A stretch of DNA of 28,345 nucleotides from a virus. The stretch covers positions 1-28,345 of IMG/VR virus record IMGVR_UViG_3300006919_000305, one strand, 5' to 3'. The position numbers were made by a program, and so were the translations under genes. Below, piece by piece: positions 20,481-27,758 of this stretch. Below the pieces are notes generated by a model, which was not told the origin of the DNA, did not search any database, and saw only the letters and a list, made by a program, of their open reading frames with translations. Positions within the stretch are counted from its first letter, which is position 1. The number at the start of each line of letters is the position of its first letter.

Positions 20481-20490
20481 GCTTTTAAGT
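20466..20490 (-). terminator. Hairpin at the end of the tail-tube-like gene, -35 in its loop
   Basis: ACTTAAAA/TTTTAAGT (20466-20473/20483-20490) gives a perfect 8-bp AT-rich stem with a 9-nt loop, overlapping the stop codon of the upstream gene. The minus strand has seven T residues through the 3' side of the loop and arm. It is weak as a terminator because the stem is AT-rich. Confidence 0.4.
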
Positions 20491-21108
20491 ATGTGTAACA
20501 GTATTTGTTCTTGCGTTCACACTTGCAAATTCATAGTACAAATATTTAAATGTAACATCAACCGATAAGTAACTTATATCGTCTGCTTGTTGATTATATG
20601 ATAATCCACCAATTGCTGATGGAAATATATCTCTAAATCTTATTTCTTTTGTAGGGTTATTCTTACTTGAAAGCACCACTAAAGTAGCGTCGGAAACTGA
20701 TCCTCCTGCGTCTGGAGCGCCATATTTCACTTTACCTGGTTCAGTGTTTACATTAGCATTAGACGTTGGAAATCTATCACCTCCTGATGATAATAGACTT
20801 GCAAATTGTGAATTATCCTCTGGAAATCCTAATCCTACAATCCAGTTATGTATTTCTTCATAGTTTTGTAAATCTTCATCTACTAAAAAAGATACGTTTA
20901 AATCTGCATAATCTAACTTAGAACCTGGTATAGGAATATTTTTCAAAGAAGTCATTTGATCTATAGTATTTAATGTAATACCAGGTACGTTAACTGCTGT
21001 ACAAAAATATTCGACTTTTGGTAGTTTTGATATTAAAAACTTAAAACTGGTAGGACTTGCATAGTCTGTTTTTGTAGGTTGTCTGCTATAAGAATTAGTT
21101 GTTGTCAT
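20485..21108 (-). CDS. Tail-tube-fold structural protein (gp19/gp48/gp54 superfamily)
   Basis: The 207-aa protein has tail-tube-like features: TSFKFLISKLPKVEYFCTAV, VPGITL, IPGSKLDYADLNVSFLVDED, and the C-terminal ISYLSVDVTFKYLYYEF strand. The pattern parallels gp19 at 27759-28286 (VVMPFPGY, TIPAMTL, FNITFGYQYFE) without close identity. It may be a tube initiator/baseplate junction protein (gp48/gp54-like) or tail completion protein; position after gp23 and before UvsY is where marine T4-like phages often carry gp3 or similar. The start overlaps the upstream small gene by 14 bases. Virion role is likely; the exact subunit is open. Confidence 0.75.
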   Translation of the reverse strand: MTTTNSYSRQPTKTDYASPTSFKFLISKLPKVEYFCTAVNVPGITLNTIDQMTSLKNIPIPGSKLDYADLNVSFLVDEDLQNYEEIHNWIVGLGFPEDNSQFASLLSSGGDRFPTSNANVNTEPGKVKYGAPDAGGSVSDATLVVLSSKNNPTKEIRFRDIFPSAIGGLSYNQQADDISYLSVDVTFKYLYYEFASVNARTNTVTHT

Positions 21109-21325
21109 CTTTTTTATCTACCTCTTCCCACTCTTTTTGAGTGGATAATTCTTTTAATTTTATTTCTTTTTCAGTAAGTATTTCTTTTTGTTTTTTAACT
21201 TCTTCAAGTTTCTCTAATAAAAAATCTTCTTTTTTCTCTGGTCCAGGAAACGTGATTATAGCAACTAACATTATACCAGCTGATAAACCTAATATCCAAG
21301 CATATTGTTTAAGTAAATCTTTCAT
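21095..21325 (-). CDS. Small membrane-anchored coiled-coil protein (76 aa)
   Basis: Starting at the ATG at 21323-21325 (MKDLLKQYAWILG), the protein has one hydrophobic span at about residues 8-26 (AWILGLSAGIMLVAIITF). A long Glu/Lys coiled coil follows (EKKEDFLLEKLEEVKKQKEIL... LKELSTQKEWEEV) with an acidic end. A longer frame to 21352 would start inside the gp23 terminator and is rejected. One membrane helix with a charged coiled coil is the design of an i-spanin or a membrane assembly factor, but no lysis genes adjoin it. It is the first gene after the gp23 terminator. Function unknown. Confidence 0.72.
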   Translation of the reverse strand: MKDLLKQYAWILGLSAGIMLVAIITFPGPEKKEDFLLEKLEEVKKQKEILTEKEIKLKELSTQKEWEEVDKKDDNN

Positions 21326-21355
21326 ATTACTATTTATCCTAACCGGAGGCATAAA

Positions 21356-21387
21356 AAAAGGGGAAGCGCTTTCACACTCCCCCTTTT
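21356..21387 (-). terminator. Intrinsic terminator after gp23
   Basis: On the minus strand AAAAGGGG pairs with CCCCTTTT around an AT/GC loop, with two more pairs inside after one mismatch. The stem is followed by a run of seven T. It lies 28 bases beyond the gp23 stop. This is the clearest rho-independent terminator in the window and should limit read-through from the abundant capsid message. Confidence 0.85.
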
Positions 21388-21414
21388 AAATTTTTACCCG
21401 TTAGAGTAAGCTTC

Positions 21415-22764
21415 TTACATTAAGTTAGAAACTTTTACTCTTCTGTAGTATCTGTTAGCGTTAGCTGATCCAGTACCATCAATTGAACCTGAGTTTTCAG
21501 CGAATGGGTTAGCTTGTAAACCATATCGTGTTTTAAATCCAATTTTTGGTTGGAAAGTATCCTGACCAACTGCTCTCACCATTTGTAGTGGAACATATGG
21601 ACAATAGAAGATACCAGCATCATACTGACTTGTTCCTTTGTAACCAACAACAAAGTATTGTGAAGCCGCATTGTTAGCACTATACGGATCAATGTACACT
21701 TTGTATCTACCGTTTAATACACCAGCAAAAGTATTACCTGTGTCATCAACGCTTAGATTGTTGTTTAGAGCAGGAGCATAGTCTAGCACACCAGCCATTT
21801 GAAGAGCTGAAGCAACATCTGAACTTGTGATTAAGATGTTTCCTTTTCCTCTTCGTGTTCTTTGTGCGATAGCGTTAGCTTCTCTCTCTACTTGGAACAT
21901 AAGACCTTTAAATCTTTCAACAGACCATCTACCGTTTGAGTCTGTATCTAAATCAAAGATACCTTCAGTTGTTGTGTTAACAGTACCTGTGTTAGCAGAA
22001 GCACCTTTTTCAGCAACAGTGTAAATAGTTCTCACTACTTCTCTGTTAATCTCAGCAAGAATTTCAGCAGATAGAATGTTTGCTAATTCTGTTTCTGCGT
22101 CTAAACCGTGGATCGCTTTAAGGTCTTGTGCTAATTCCATAGTGTACTCAGCTTTTAGCGCTCTGCTTCTTGCTGTAACAGTTGATTTCTCAATTGAGAA
22201 AGCCATTTCAGCGAAAGAGTTAGAAGATGAATCTCCTAATGCTTCAGCAGATGCTGTTGCCATACCAGTACCAGTTGTGTAAGTACCAGCAGGTGAGTCG
22301 TTAAGAACACTTGGGTTAGTTCCTGATTGAGCAGATGAACCTGCACCACCAACACCTGGTAATGTTGAATCACCAGCTGCGTTACGTGATGAGAAATCAC
22401 TGTCTGCTTCGTTGAATAATGCCTCTGTACCGTTTTGAGAAGCGTATTTTGCTCTCATAGCAAAGATTAGTCCAGTTGGACCAGTCATTGGTTGTACACC
22501 GGCAATGTCGTATGCGATTAGATTTGGCATTGCTCTTCTAACTAACGAAATTAGGATTGGATCCCAATTCTGTACGTAAGAAGCGTCTGTGCTGTTTTGT
22601 GGAGCAGCTTCAGACATAAATGCTCTATCTTCTCTTATAGCTTTTTCTTGGTTTTCCAAGATCACAGCAGTTACCGCCTTTTTATAACTATCCGTTACTT
22701 CTGGGAGTTCTGGATGTTCAAGTACGGGCTGCCATTTTTTAACTAGTTGTTCAGATAAGTACAT
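21415..22764 (-). CDS. 23: Major capsid protein gp23
   Basis: The 449-aa HK97-fold capsid protein of T4-like phages. N-terminal MYLSEQLVKKWQPVLEHPEL, then AFMSE|AAPQN, a likely prohead protease site after E52 (hydrophobic-x-E), then WDPILISLVRRAMPNLIAYD and GVQPMTGPTGLIFAMR, the most conserved gp23 motif. The C-terminal half includes KYKVYIDPYS and FFKT-like FQPKIGFKTRYGL. gp21 would remove about 52 residues during maturation. It follows gp21 and gp22 in the same direction and ends in a strong terminator. Length is shorter than T4 gp23 (521 aa), as usual in marine relatives. Confidence 0.97.
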   Translation of the reverse strand: MYLSEQLVKKWQPVLEHPELPEVTDSYKKAVTAVILENQEKAIREDRAFMSEAAPQNSTDASYVQNWDPILISLVRRAMPNLIAYDIAGVQPMTGPTGLIFAMRAKYASQNGTEALFNEADSDFSSRNAAGDSTLPGVGGAGSSAQSGTNPSVLNDSPAGTYTTGTGMATASAEALGDSSSNSFAEMAFSIEKSTVTARSRALKAEYTMELAQDLKAIHGLDAETELANILSAEILAEINREVVRTIYTVAEKGASANTGTVNTTTEGIFDLDTDSNGRWSVERFKGLMFQVEREANAIAQRTRRGKGNILITSSDVASALQMAGVLDYAPALNNNLSVDDTGNTFAGVLNGRYKVYIDPYSANNAASQYFVVGYKGTSQYDAGIFYCPYVPLQMVRAVGQDTFQPKIGFKTRYGLQANPFAENSGSIDGTGSANANRYYRRVKVSNLM

Positions 22765-22780
22765 ATCTTTATTATCTCCC

Positions 22781-23863
22781 TTATTTGTTCGACAACTTAA
22801 TGTCTTTAGTTTTAGATACTGCAGCTACATAAGCGCTCATTGAACTTGATAAATTCAAATCCTCTGTTTCGCCTTCAGCAACATTATCTATTTCATTGTT
22901 AGATGAAATTTCTTTTGATTCAGTAAAGTAAGACTCTTTTATTGTGCTTACTTTTTTCTTAAAGTCATCAGCATTAGAATACTCGACTTCTTCAGCAAGT
23001 TTGTTGAATTTTTCTTTTTGTGTATCTGTTAATCCTTCAGATACTTCAGCAACGATATCCTGTTTTGTAAGGTCACCGTTTACTTTAGTTAGTTCAACAT
23101 TCTTTTCGATTTGCTCGTTCAATTTCTTGTTAAGCTCATCAATTTGTGAAGCTTGATCTTCTAATACATCATATTTTTCGTCTGGAACATTTATGTAATG
23201 ATCTTCAAATAATTTTTTTAGACCACCAATAAAGTCTTCAGCGATTTCGCCTTTTATTCCTCTTTCAATAGCGATTTCGTTTTGTTTCATCCACTCTTCT
23301 ACAACGTAGTTTAAGTATGAATCAACTTTTTCAACGATTTCAACTTTTGAGGCTTCAACTGATTCTTTAAGTTTTTCTGAATAGTCTGCTTCCATTTTTT
23401 CTTTAGCTTCTGCAATACGTGATTTTACAGCAGCGCCAAAGATAGTAGCAGCTTTTTCTTTAAACTCTTCAGTTAAATTTTCATCACCGATTAAAGCTTT
23501 AACATCTTCAGAGATGTCAAGTTCTTCTTCTTTCGGCTCAACTTCTTCCGCTTTAGTGCCTGGAACAGCAACTTTAGTAACACCAGCTTCTGTGTCTGGT
23601 TGTCCACTAGCATCGCCATCGTCAGCTTTTGCATTTACAGCGTCGGAAACTTTTTTATTCTTTTTAGTAGCATCTGGATTGCTGTCAGTCGGTTTAGTGA
23701 CCGCTGGACCTAAATCTTCCGCCTCGTTAGACAAATGAGAAGGTTCAGCTGCTACAGCATTCTTTTTTGGAGCGTCAGCGTCTGGATTAGCAGTAGCTTC
23801 CACTACAGCTTCGTTCTCAACAACTTCTTGCTCTACTACTTTATTTTCTTGTTCTGTAGCCAT
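22781..23863 (-). CDS. 22: Prohead core scaffold protein gp22
   Basis: This 360-aa, highly charged protein has a disordered, Ala/Glu/Asp/Pro-rich N-terminal third. It is followed by a helical core with VEEWMKQNEIAIERGIKGEIAEDFIGGLKKLF and coiled-coil DELNKKLNEQIEKNVELTKV, the marine gp22 signature. Scaffold gp22 fills the prohead and is cut to peptides by gp21. T4 gp22 is 269 aa, so this one carries an extended N-terminus. It is preceded by a TATAAATA late box and AAGGAG, and is followed by gp23 after 16 bases. Confidence 0.93.
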   Translation of the reverse strand: MATEQENKVVEQEVVENEAVVEATANPDADAPKKNAVAAEPSHLSNEAEDLGPAVTKPTDSNPDATKKNKKVSDAVNAKADDGDASGQPDTEAGVTKVAVPGTKAEEVEPKEEELDISEDVKALIGDENLTEEFKEKAATIFGAAVKSRIAEAKEKMEADYSEKLKESVEASKVEIVEKVDSYLNYVVEEWMKQNEIAIERGIKGEIAEDFIGGLKKLFEDHYINVPDEKYDVLEDQASQIDELNKKLNEQIEKNVELTKVNGDLTKQDIVAEVSEGLTDTQKEKFNKLAEEVEYSNADDFKKKVSTIKESYFTESKEISSNNEIDNVAEGETEDLNLSSSMSAYVAAVSKTKDIKLSNK

Positions 23864-23883
23864 TTGAGATTACTCCTTTATAG

Positions 23884-23901
23884 TTTTAATTCGAATTAAA
23901 A
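23884..23901. repeat. 18-bp perfect palindrome in the gp22 leader
   Basis: TTTTAATTCGAATTAAAA reads the same on both strands. It lies between the late box (23922-23929) and the gp22 ribosome site, so the late mRNA would carry a small hairpin near its 5' end. It could be a stability element or a dimer-protein site; being AT-rich, chance is possible. Confidence 0.5.
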
Positions 23902-23921
23902 ATATCTCTCTTTTTACTAGA

Positions 23922-23929
23922 TATTTATA
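23922..23929 (-). promoter_or_regulatory. T4-type late promoter box before gp22
   Basis: TATAAATA on the minus strand, in the 84-base gap between gp21 and gp22. The predicted start leaves a leader of about 50 nt. An exact match in a non-coding gap ahead of a major late gene makes this convincing. Confidence 0.78.
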
Positions 23930-23947
23930 ATATCCTTAACTTTGAAA

Positions 23948-24592
23948 TTATAGTTTTTTTAGAAAATCCTCAAAAACTTTAGCTTTTTTCTCAGCCATTT
24001 CGTGTTTTTTTGTTCTAATCAACTCTTGTTTCCAAGAATCTACATCTTGTTCGATTAGAACGCCATTATTCCATACCCATTCTTTGCCTTCCATTATGCC
24101 TTCTACGAAAGCATCTGGAGCTGAAGGATCTGCAACAATGTCGGCAGCTGTAGCTAAATAGAAATCTCTTCCTACGTAGTTTGAACCACCTCTTTGCTCT
24201 AATGAACCCATACCACGTGATGAAACACCTAACTTGGCGCCCTCATCAATAAGACTTTTTACAATCTTACCGTATGGTGTGTCCATTATTTTTGCCTCAC
24301 CAATAAAATTTTTACCTTCAGGATAAAGTTTCTTAATCATATGTGAAACTCTTTCCAAATTAACAGTTGGTCCGTCAGGATGTCCTAACTCACCGAATGC
24401 TCTACTTTTATTGATAAATTCTGCGTTATATCTTTTAACTTCTTTAGCTAAAACCTCTGTAGGATAAATTCTACCATTTCTATTTTTAATCTCAGACTGT
24501 AGAAATATTCCTTTAATCTTGTATTCTTTCTTACCGTTGTTTTCTTCAACTAGGTAAGTAGCATCATTGATTTCTTCTCTAATTAGTTTCAT
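23948..24592 (-). CDS. 21: Prohead core protease gp21
   Basis: The 214-aa serine protease of the herpesvirus-assemblin-like fold (U9/S80 family) matures the T4-like prohead. Motifs include GIFLQSEIKNRNGRIYP, FGELGHPDGP with catalytic H71, and LGVSSRGMGS with the catalytic Ser at 124-125, then DFYLATAADIVADPSAPDAF. Length matches T4 gp21 (212 aa). It should cut gp22, the small core proteins and gp23 after hydrophobic-x-E. A TATAAATA box lies 20 bases upstream of the ATG. Confidence 0.95.
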   Translation of the reverse strand: MKLIREEINDATYLVEENNGKKEYKIKGIFLQSEIKNRNGRIYPTEVLAKEVKRYNAEFINKSRAFGELGHPDGPTVNLERVSHMIKKLYPEGKNFIGEAKIMDTPYGKIVKSLIDEGAKLGVSSRGMGSLEQRGGSNYVGRDFYLATAADIVADPSAPDAFVEGIMEGKEWVWNNGVLIEQDVDSWKQELIRTKKHEMAEKKAKVFEDFLKKL

Positions 24593-24612
24593 AGATTCTC
24601 TCTCTTAGTTAC

Positions 24613-24620
24613 TATTTATA
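24613..24620 (-). promoter_or_regulatory. T4-type late promoter box before gp21
   Basis: TATAAATA on the minus strand in the 30-base gap before gp21. The expected transcript start is about 15 nt before the ATG. Confidence 0.72.
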
Positions 24621-24622
24621 AA

Positions 24623-25015
24623 TTATCTAAACTCCACAACGATTGTATAGTTATCGCCGTTAGCAAAATTTTTAGTTGATAGTAATACGTCACCTGTTGG
24701 TGTTGTTGCATTGTTAGGAATCTCATCACCACTAGTTCTAAAATCCCAATAACCATTTCCAGAAAGTAACAACGCTGTTGAATTAGTAGCACCGTCCCAT
24801 ATCAATTCTACAGCTGATTTGTTATTTGCTGTGTTAATCGAGTACCAAATTTTACTAATTTTACGATTACCGTCTTCGGTCATAAAAGTTAATTCAGAAG
24901 CATCAACTTTTTTAACTAAAGTTTCTCCCGTTCCATCTGATATGTTTGTTAGTTTTGTTACAAACTTAACACCAGATGTATCAGTTATCGTTTGTGTTGT
25001 TACAATGTCTGCCAT
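24623..25015 (-). CDS. Putative virion structural protein, paralogue of next gene upstream (130 aa)
   Basis: This is a beta-rich, Thr/Asn/Gly-rich protein without catalytic motifs. Its layout (ISKIWYSIN... VELIWDG... LLLSGNGYWDF... GDVLLSTKNFANGDNYTIVVEF) runs parallel to that of 25019-25414 (IKSITHTVN... VTVYFGN... VSGDGSWGN... GDIKLSSDANVTDYTLVIEL). The two are therefore tandem paralogues. Position between portal and prohead protease, and the Ig-like strand pattern, suggest a capsid decoration or neck component. No family name can be given. Confidence 0.75.
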   Translation of the reverse strand: MADIVTTQTITDTSGVKFVTKLTNISDGTGETLVKKVDASELTFMTEDGNRKISKIWYSINTANNKSAVELIWDGATNSTALLLSGNGYWDFRTSGDEIPNNATTPTGDVLLSTKNFANGDNYTIVVEFR

Positions 25016-25018
25016 TTA

Positions 25019-25414
25019 TTACCAGTCTTTAAAGCCAGTTTTTTTAGTTAACTCGATTACTAAAGTGTAATCAGTAACATTAGCATCACTTGATAGTTTG
25101 ATATCGCCTTCAGGTCCGCCTATTGCTTCTTCACCCTCTACGTTACCCCAACTACCATCGCCAGATACGTCAACTTTTTTAGTATCGTCATTGCCAAAAT
25201 AAACTGTTACTGTTCCTGAACCGTTAACTGTGTGTGTAATACTTTTAATTTCTAAGTAATGCTCTGAACTAAAAGCTGTTCCACCTAATGCTGTAGCTGA
25301 ATCTATATCATTAGCTAAATCAGTTACAGATTGAGCAGTTTCACTACCGACACCAGTACAAGTTAGGATAGCTTTATCCTGATCGTCTGTTGTTCTTACT
25401 ACTGTAATTGCCAT
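25019..25414 (-). CDS. Putative virion structural protein (131 aa), tandem paralogue
   Basis: Begins MAITVVRTTDDQDKAIL and ends LVIELTKKTGFKDW. The central region is all beta, with short Gly-rich turns, and aligns by eye with the 130-aa protein just downstream. AGGAG precedes the ATG, and the stop is three bases from the next start. It is likely part of the virion (head decoration or vertex protein) because it sits in the gp20-gp21 interval and has no enzyme motif. Function unproven. Confidence 0.75.
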   Translation of the reverse strand: MAITVVRTTDDQDKAILTCTGVGSETAQSVTDLANDIDSATALGGTAFSSEHYLEIKSITHTVNGSGTVTVYFGNDDTKKVDVSGDGSWGNVEGEEAIGGPEGDIKLSSDANVTDYTLVIELTKKTGFKDW

Positions 25415-25432
25415 TTTTCTTTTTCTCCTTTG

Positions 25433-25678
25433 TTATGATCTTGGTGATCCTACTGCACTTGCTTTTGAAGTAGCGCAAGTAATTTTATCACCAGGTGCTT
25501 TTTCTAAAATTATTGTTTCGCCTTGTGCTAAATAAAATTCACCAATAGCTCCATCATCAGCATCTACTATTGTACCTGTAGCTGCACTAGTAGCTGTAAT
25601 TTTTACAAATTGAGCTCTGCCTATATTATTAGCACTTGGATTGTCAACGACATCTCCTTTTACTATAAATGTTGCCAT
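25433..25678 (-). CDS. Small putative structural protein (81 aa)
   Basis: The protein begins MATFIVKGDVVDNPSANNIG and is rich in Ala, Thr, Ile and Gly, with a predicted all-beta pattern (FYLAQGETIILEKAPGDKITC). No motif is recognised. GGAG lies before the ATG, and the upstream 81-aa gene ends three bases from its start codon. It resembles small head-associated proteins of marine T4-like phages in length and place. Whether it is packaged in the virion is not known. Confidence 0.7.
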   Translation of the reverse strand: MATFIVKGDVVDNPSANNIGRAQFVKITATSAATGTIVDADDGAIGEFYLAQGETIILEKAPGDKITCATSKASAVGSPRS

Positions 25679-25681
25679 CTG

Positions 25682-25927
25682 TTATACTCCTAATTGTTCT
25701 TTTACTTCGTTGTCAAAGTAATTTAAAATTTCTTGTTTATCAACACTATGAAAACGTGAAACATCATCTATTGCTTTATCCATATTTTCGATAATGTTTG
25801 TATCGTCTTCATCTATTATTTCAAATATATCTTTAACAACCTCTTTCATCACAGGCGTTAAATTATCATATGATTTTGATTCAACAAAATCGTAATTTTT
25901 AAATAACTTACTTACTGTCTGTTTCAC
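25682..25927 (-). CDS. Hypothetical helical protein in the prohead region (81 aa)
   Basis: The protein is helical and acidic (KNYDFVESKSYDNLTPVMKEVVKDIFEIIDED and MDKAIDDVSRFHSVDKQEIL). The GTG at 25925-25927 (VKQTVSKLF) is chosen as start because GAGG lies nine bases upstream and the overlap with the previous gene is then 20 bases; an ATG at 25969 gives 95 aa with a 62-base overlap and a less likely N-terminus. Place and size resemble T4 gp68-type prohead core proteins, but sequence similarity cannot be judged by eye. Confidence 0.65.
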   Translation of the reverse strand: MKQTVSKLFKNYDFVESKSYDNLTPVMKEVVKDIFEIIDEDDTNIIENMDKAIDDVSRFHSVDKQEILNYFDNEVKEQLGV

Positions 25928-26207
25928 TAGTTTCTGCCTCTGCTGAAACTGGTTCTGCTTGCATATCACTAGTATTTGTTACAGATCCATCCTGATTAAA
26001 AACACCTGGTTCTGCAACCTCGGGTTTATCATCACTTATAGGGTCTGCTTCAAATGATTGTTGAAACATATTACCAGCTATTTCTTTTCTCTGTACTTCT
26101 AAAGCGTCTCCGATTTTTGCTCTCAAAGCGTCTTTAAAATTTTCACCAGCGTCCGAGTTATTTCCATTAGCTAAATTATCAATAAAGTTTTTTATATGTT
26201 CACTCAT
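25908..26207 (-). CDS. Prohead core-like protein (99 aa, gp67-like)
   Basis: The N-terminal helix-rich part (FIDNLANGNNSDAGENFKDA, LRAKIGDALEVQRKEIAGNM) carries the KIGDALEVQRKEIA stretch that recurs in small prohead proteins beside the portal gene in marine T4-like phages. The C-terminal half is acidic and disordered, ending in Glu/Ser/Thr repeats. It directly follows gp20, where T4 has gp67. It has a TATAAATA box and AGAGGAG upstream. An internal scaffold protein degraded by gp21 is the likely role. Confidence 0.75.
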   Translation of the reverse strand: MSEHIKNFIDNLANGNNSDAGENFKDALRAKIGDALEVQRKEIAGNMFQQSFEADPISDDKPEVAEPGVFNQDGSVTNTSDMQAEPVSAEAETSETDSK

Positions 26208-26223
26208 TGTTCTTCTCCTCTTC

Positions 26224-26231
26224 TATTTATA
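26224..26231 (-). promoter_or_regulatory. T4-type late promoter box before the gp67-like gene
   Basis: TATAAATAGAAGAGGAG on the minus strand combines an exact late box with the ribosome site of the next gene. It overlaps the last codons of gp20. The transcript would start near 26218, about 11 nt before the ATG. Confidence 0.65.
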
Positions 26232-27720
26232 CTGAATTATCAGTATTTGGTGTTGAAATGATACCATCTTTGATTTCATTTTCAATCTGTTTATCAATAT
26301 CTTCGATCTCTCTTTGATCTTGTTTTAAGATATTCTTTCTTACATACTCTACAGAATAGAATTTACCGATATAATCTCTCATATCATTTGCTAAAGCTAA
26401 TCTTTCTTTTAACATCTCAGTTTCTTTTAATTCTGAAAAGTGTCCATCTTTAACAAAGTCGTATTGTAAATGACTAGAGATTGTACCCCAATCTTCTTCA
26501 GCGATTATACCTTTTAATATTAATTGAGTTTTTAACATATCATTAAAAATCTCAGTAAACTTTCTTCTTAATCTTTGAACAAACTTAGTAAATTTAAGTT
26601 CATCTCTTGTAATTTCCGCTTGTCTTCCTAAATTAAAACCAGATGTTGATTCCATTCTACTTACAGGAACATTTAATGATCTGTAAAGTTTCTTTTGAAA
26701 GTAATCAATATCTCCAGTTTCACCTAAGTTTTGACCACCAGGTAATGTAGAAATTTCTGTACCTCTACCACCTTCTCTTCGAGGTAACCAGTAATCTTCT
26801 AACATATTCATATAATTACGGTCATCTCTAATCTCACCTGTAGAAGCATCATAGACAAGTTTATTTCTATATCTTGTCATAACATCTCTTAAATATTGTT
26901 CAGCTTTTACTTTAGGTAAATTACCAACATCAATATAAAAAATTCTTCTTTCTGGTGCCCTTGCAATTCTGTATATTACAACAGCGTCTTCAATCATTCT
27001 TAATTGATTGACTGGTTTAATCGCCTTATGTAAATAAGACAAGACCATATTTTTATTTTGATCTACTAAACCAGAGTTAACATAAGAAATTGTATCAACA
27101 GCAATTCTAATACCTTGTGCATTAGTTCCTGTAATACCTTTTTCGTTGAATATATAATATTCGTTTGTTAAGTTTGCAATCTCAAATGATTGTGGATTTC
27201 TTTCTTTCTTAATCTCTCTTACTTTTTTAATTTTACGAGGATCAATGTATTTTAATTCAGTAATACCATTTTTAGGATTTTCTCTATCAATAATTTTTTG
27301 ATAGTATATTCTACCGTCAACATACCATCTTCTAAAAATGTCGTGGCCTTTTGTATTGAATTGTAATAATCTTAAAATGAATTTAAACTCATCTTCGATT
27401 TTTCTTCTTACCTCAGGACCATAAGGTAATTTATTTAAATTCGGTTTAACAGGATCTTTAAAATCATCAACAACGATTGCTTCGTTGACAATATCTTCAA
27501 TTGCTGTATCGCATTCCGGGTGTAAAGAAATTTCTCTATACCTTCGTATTAAGTCGGCTTCGTTCTTAGCCGTACCTTCCATATCCAAATATTGACCAAA
27601 GTATCCGCCAGCGGCAGCGACGGTGCTGGCACCGTCATCTGCTACTGGAATACTAAAGTTTTGTTTTGGATCTCCTTTAGGTTTTGCTCTTGTAATTTGA
27701 AAACCAAATAGTTCCGCCAT
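26227..27720 (-). CDS. 20: Portal vertex protein gp20
   Basis: The 497-aa portal protein of T4-like phages (T4: 524 aa). Diagnostic stretches include IVNEAIVVDD, RRWYVDGRIYYQKIID, LKYIDPRKIKKVREI, APERRIFYIDVGNLPK and DYWLPRREGGRGTEISTLPG, and SRMESTSGFNLGRQAEITRD. The dodecamer forms the DNA entry and exit channel, initiates head assembly and docks the terminase. It stands between gp19 and the prohead core genes as in other T4-like phages. AAGGAG lies before the ATG; no late box is visible in the 38-base gap from gp19. Confidence 0.97.
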   Translation of the reverse strand: MAELFGFQITRAKPKGDPKQNFSIPVADDGASTVAAAGGYFGQYLDMEGTAKNEADLIRRYREISLHPECDTAIEDIVNEAIVVDDFKDPVKPNLNKLPYGPEVRRKIEDEFKFILRLLQFNTKGHDIFRRWYVDGRIYYQKIIDRENPKNGITELKYIDPRKIKKVREIKKERNPQSFEIANLTNEYYIFNEKGITGTNAQGIRIAVDTISYVNSGLVDQNKNMVLSYLHKAIKPVNQLRMIEDAVVIYRIARAPERRIFYIDVGNLPKVKAEQYLRDVMTRYRNKLVYDASTGEIRDDRNYMNMLEDYWLPRREGGRGTEISTLPGGQNLGETGDIDYFQKKLYRSLNVPVSRMESTSGFNLGRQAEITRDELKFTKFVQRLRRKFTEIFNDMLKTQLILKGIIAEEDWGTISSHLQYDFVKDGHFSELKETEMLKERLALANDMRDYIGKFYSVEYVRKNILKQDQREIEDIDKQIENEIKDGIISTPNTDNSV

Positions 27721-27758
27721 AATCTATATCTCCTTGATACTAATACTTATCCAATTTT

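Noticed and set aside
21332-21339. GATAAATA before the small membrane protein as a late promoter
   Set aside because: First base differs from the consensus and the transcript would begin at about the ATG; AGGA there is more simply the ribosome site.
22076-22282. Plus-strand open frames inside gp23 and gp22 (also 21827-22024, 22944-23156, 23514-23738)
   Set aside because: They mirror strongly coding minus-strand genes, have no ribosome sites or family motifs, and are antisense shadows.
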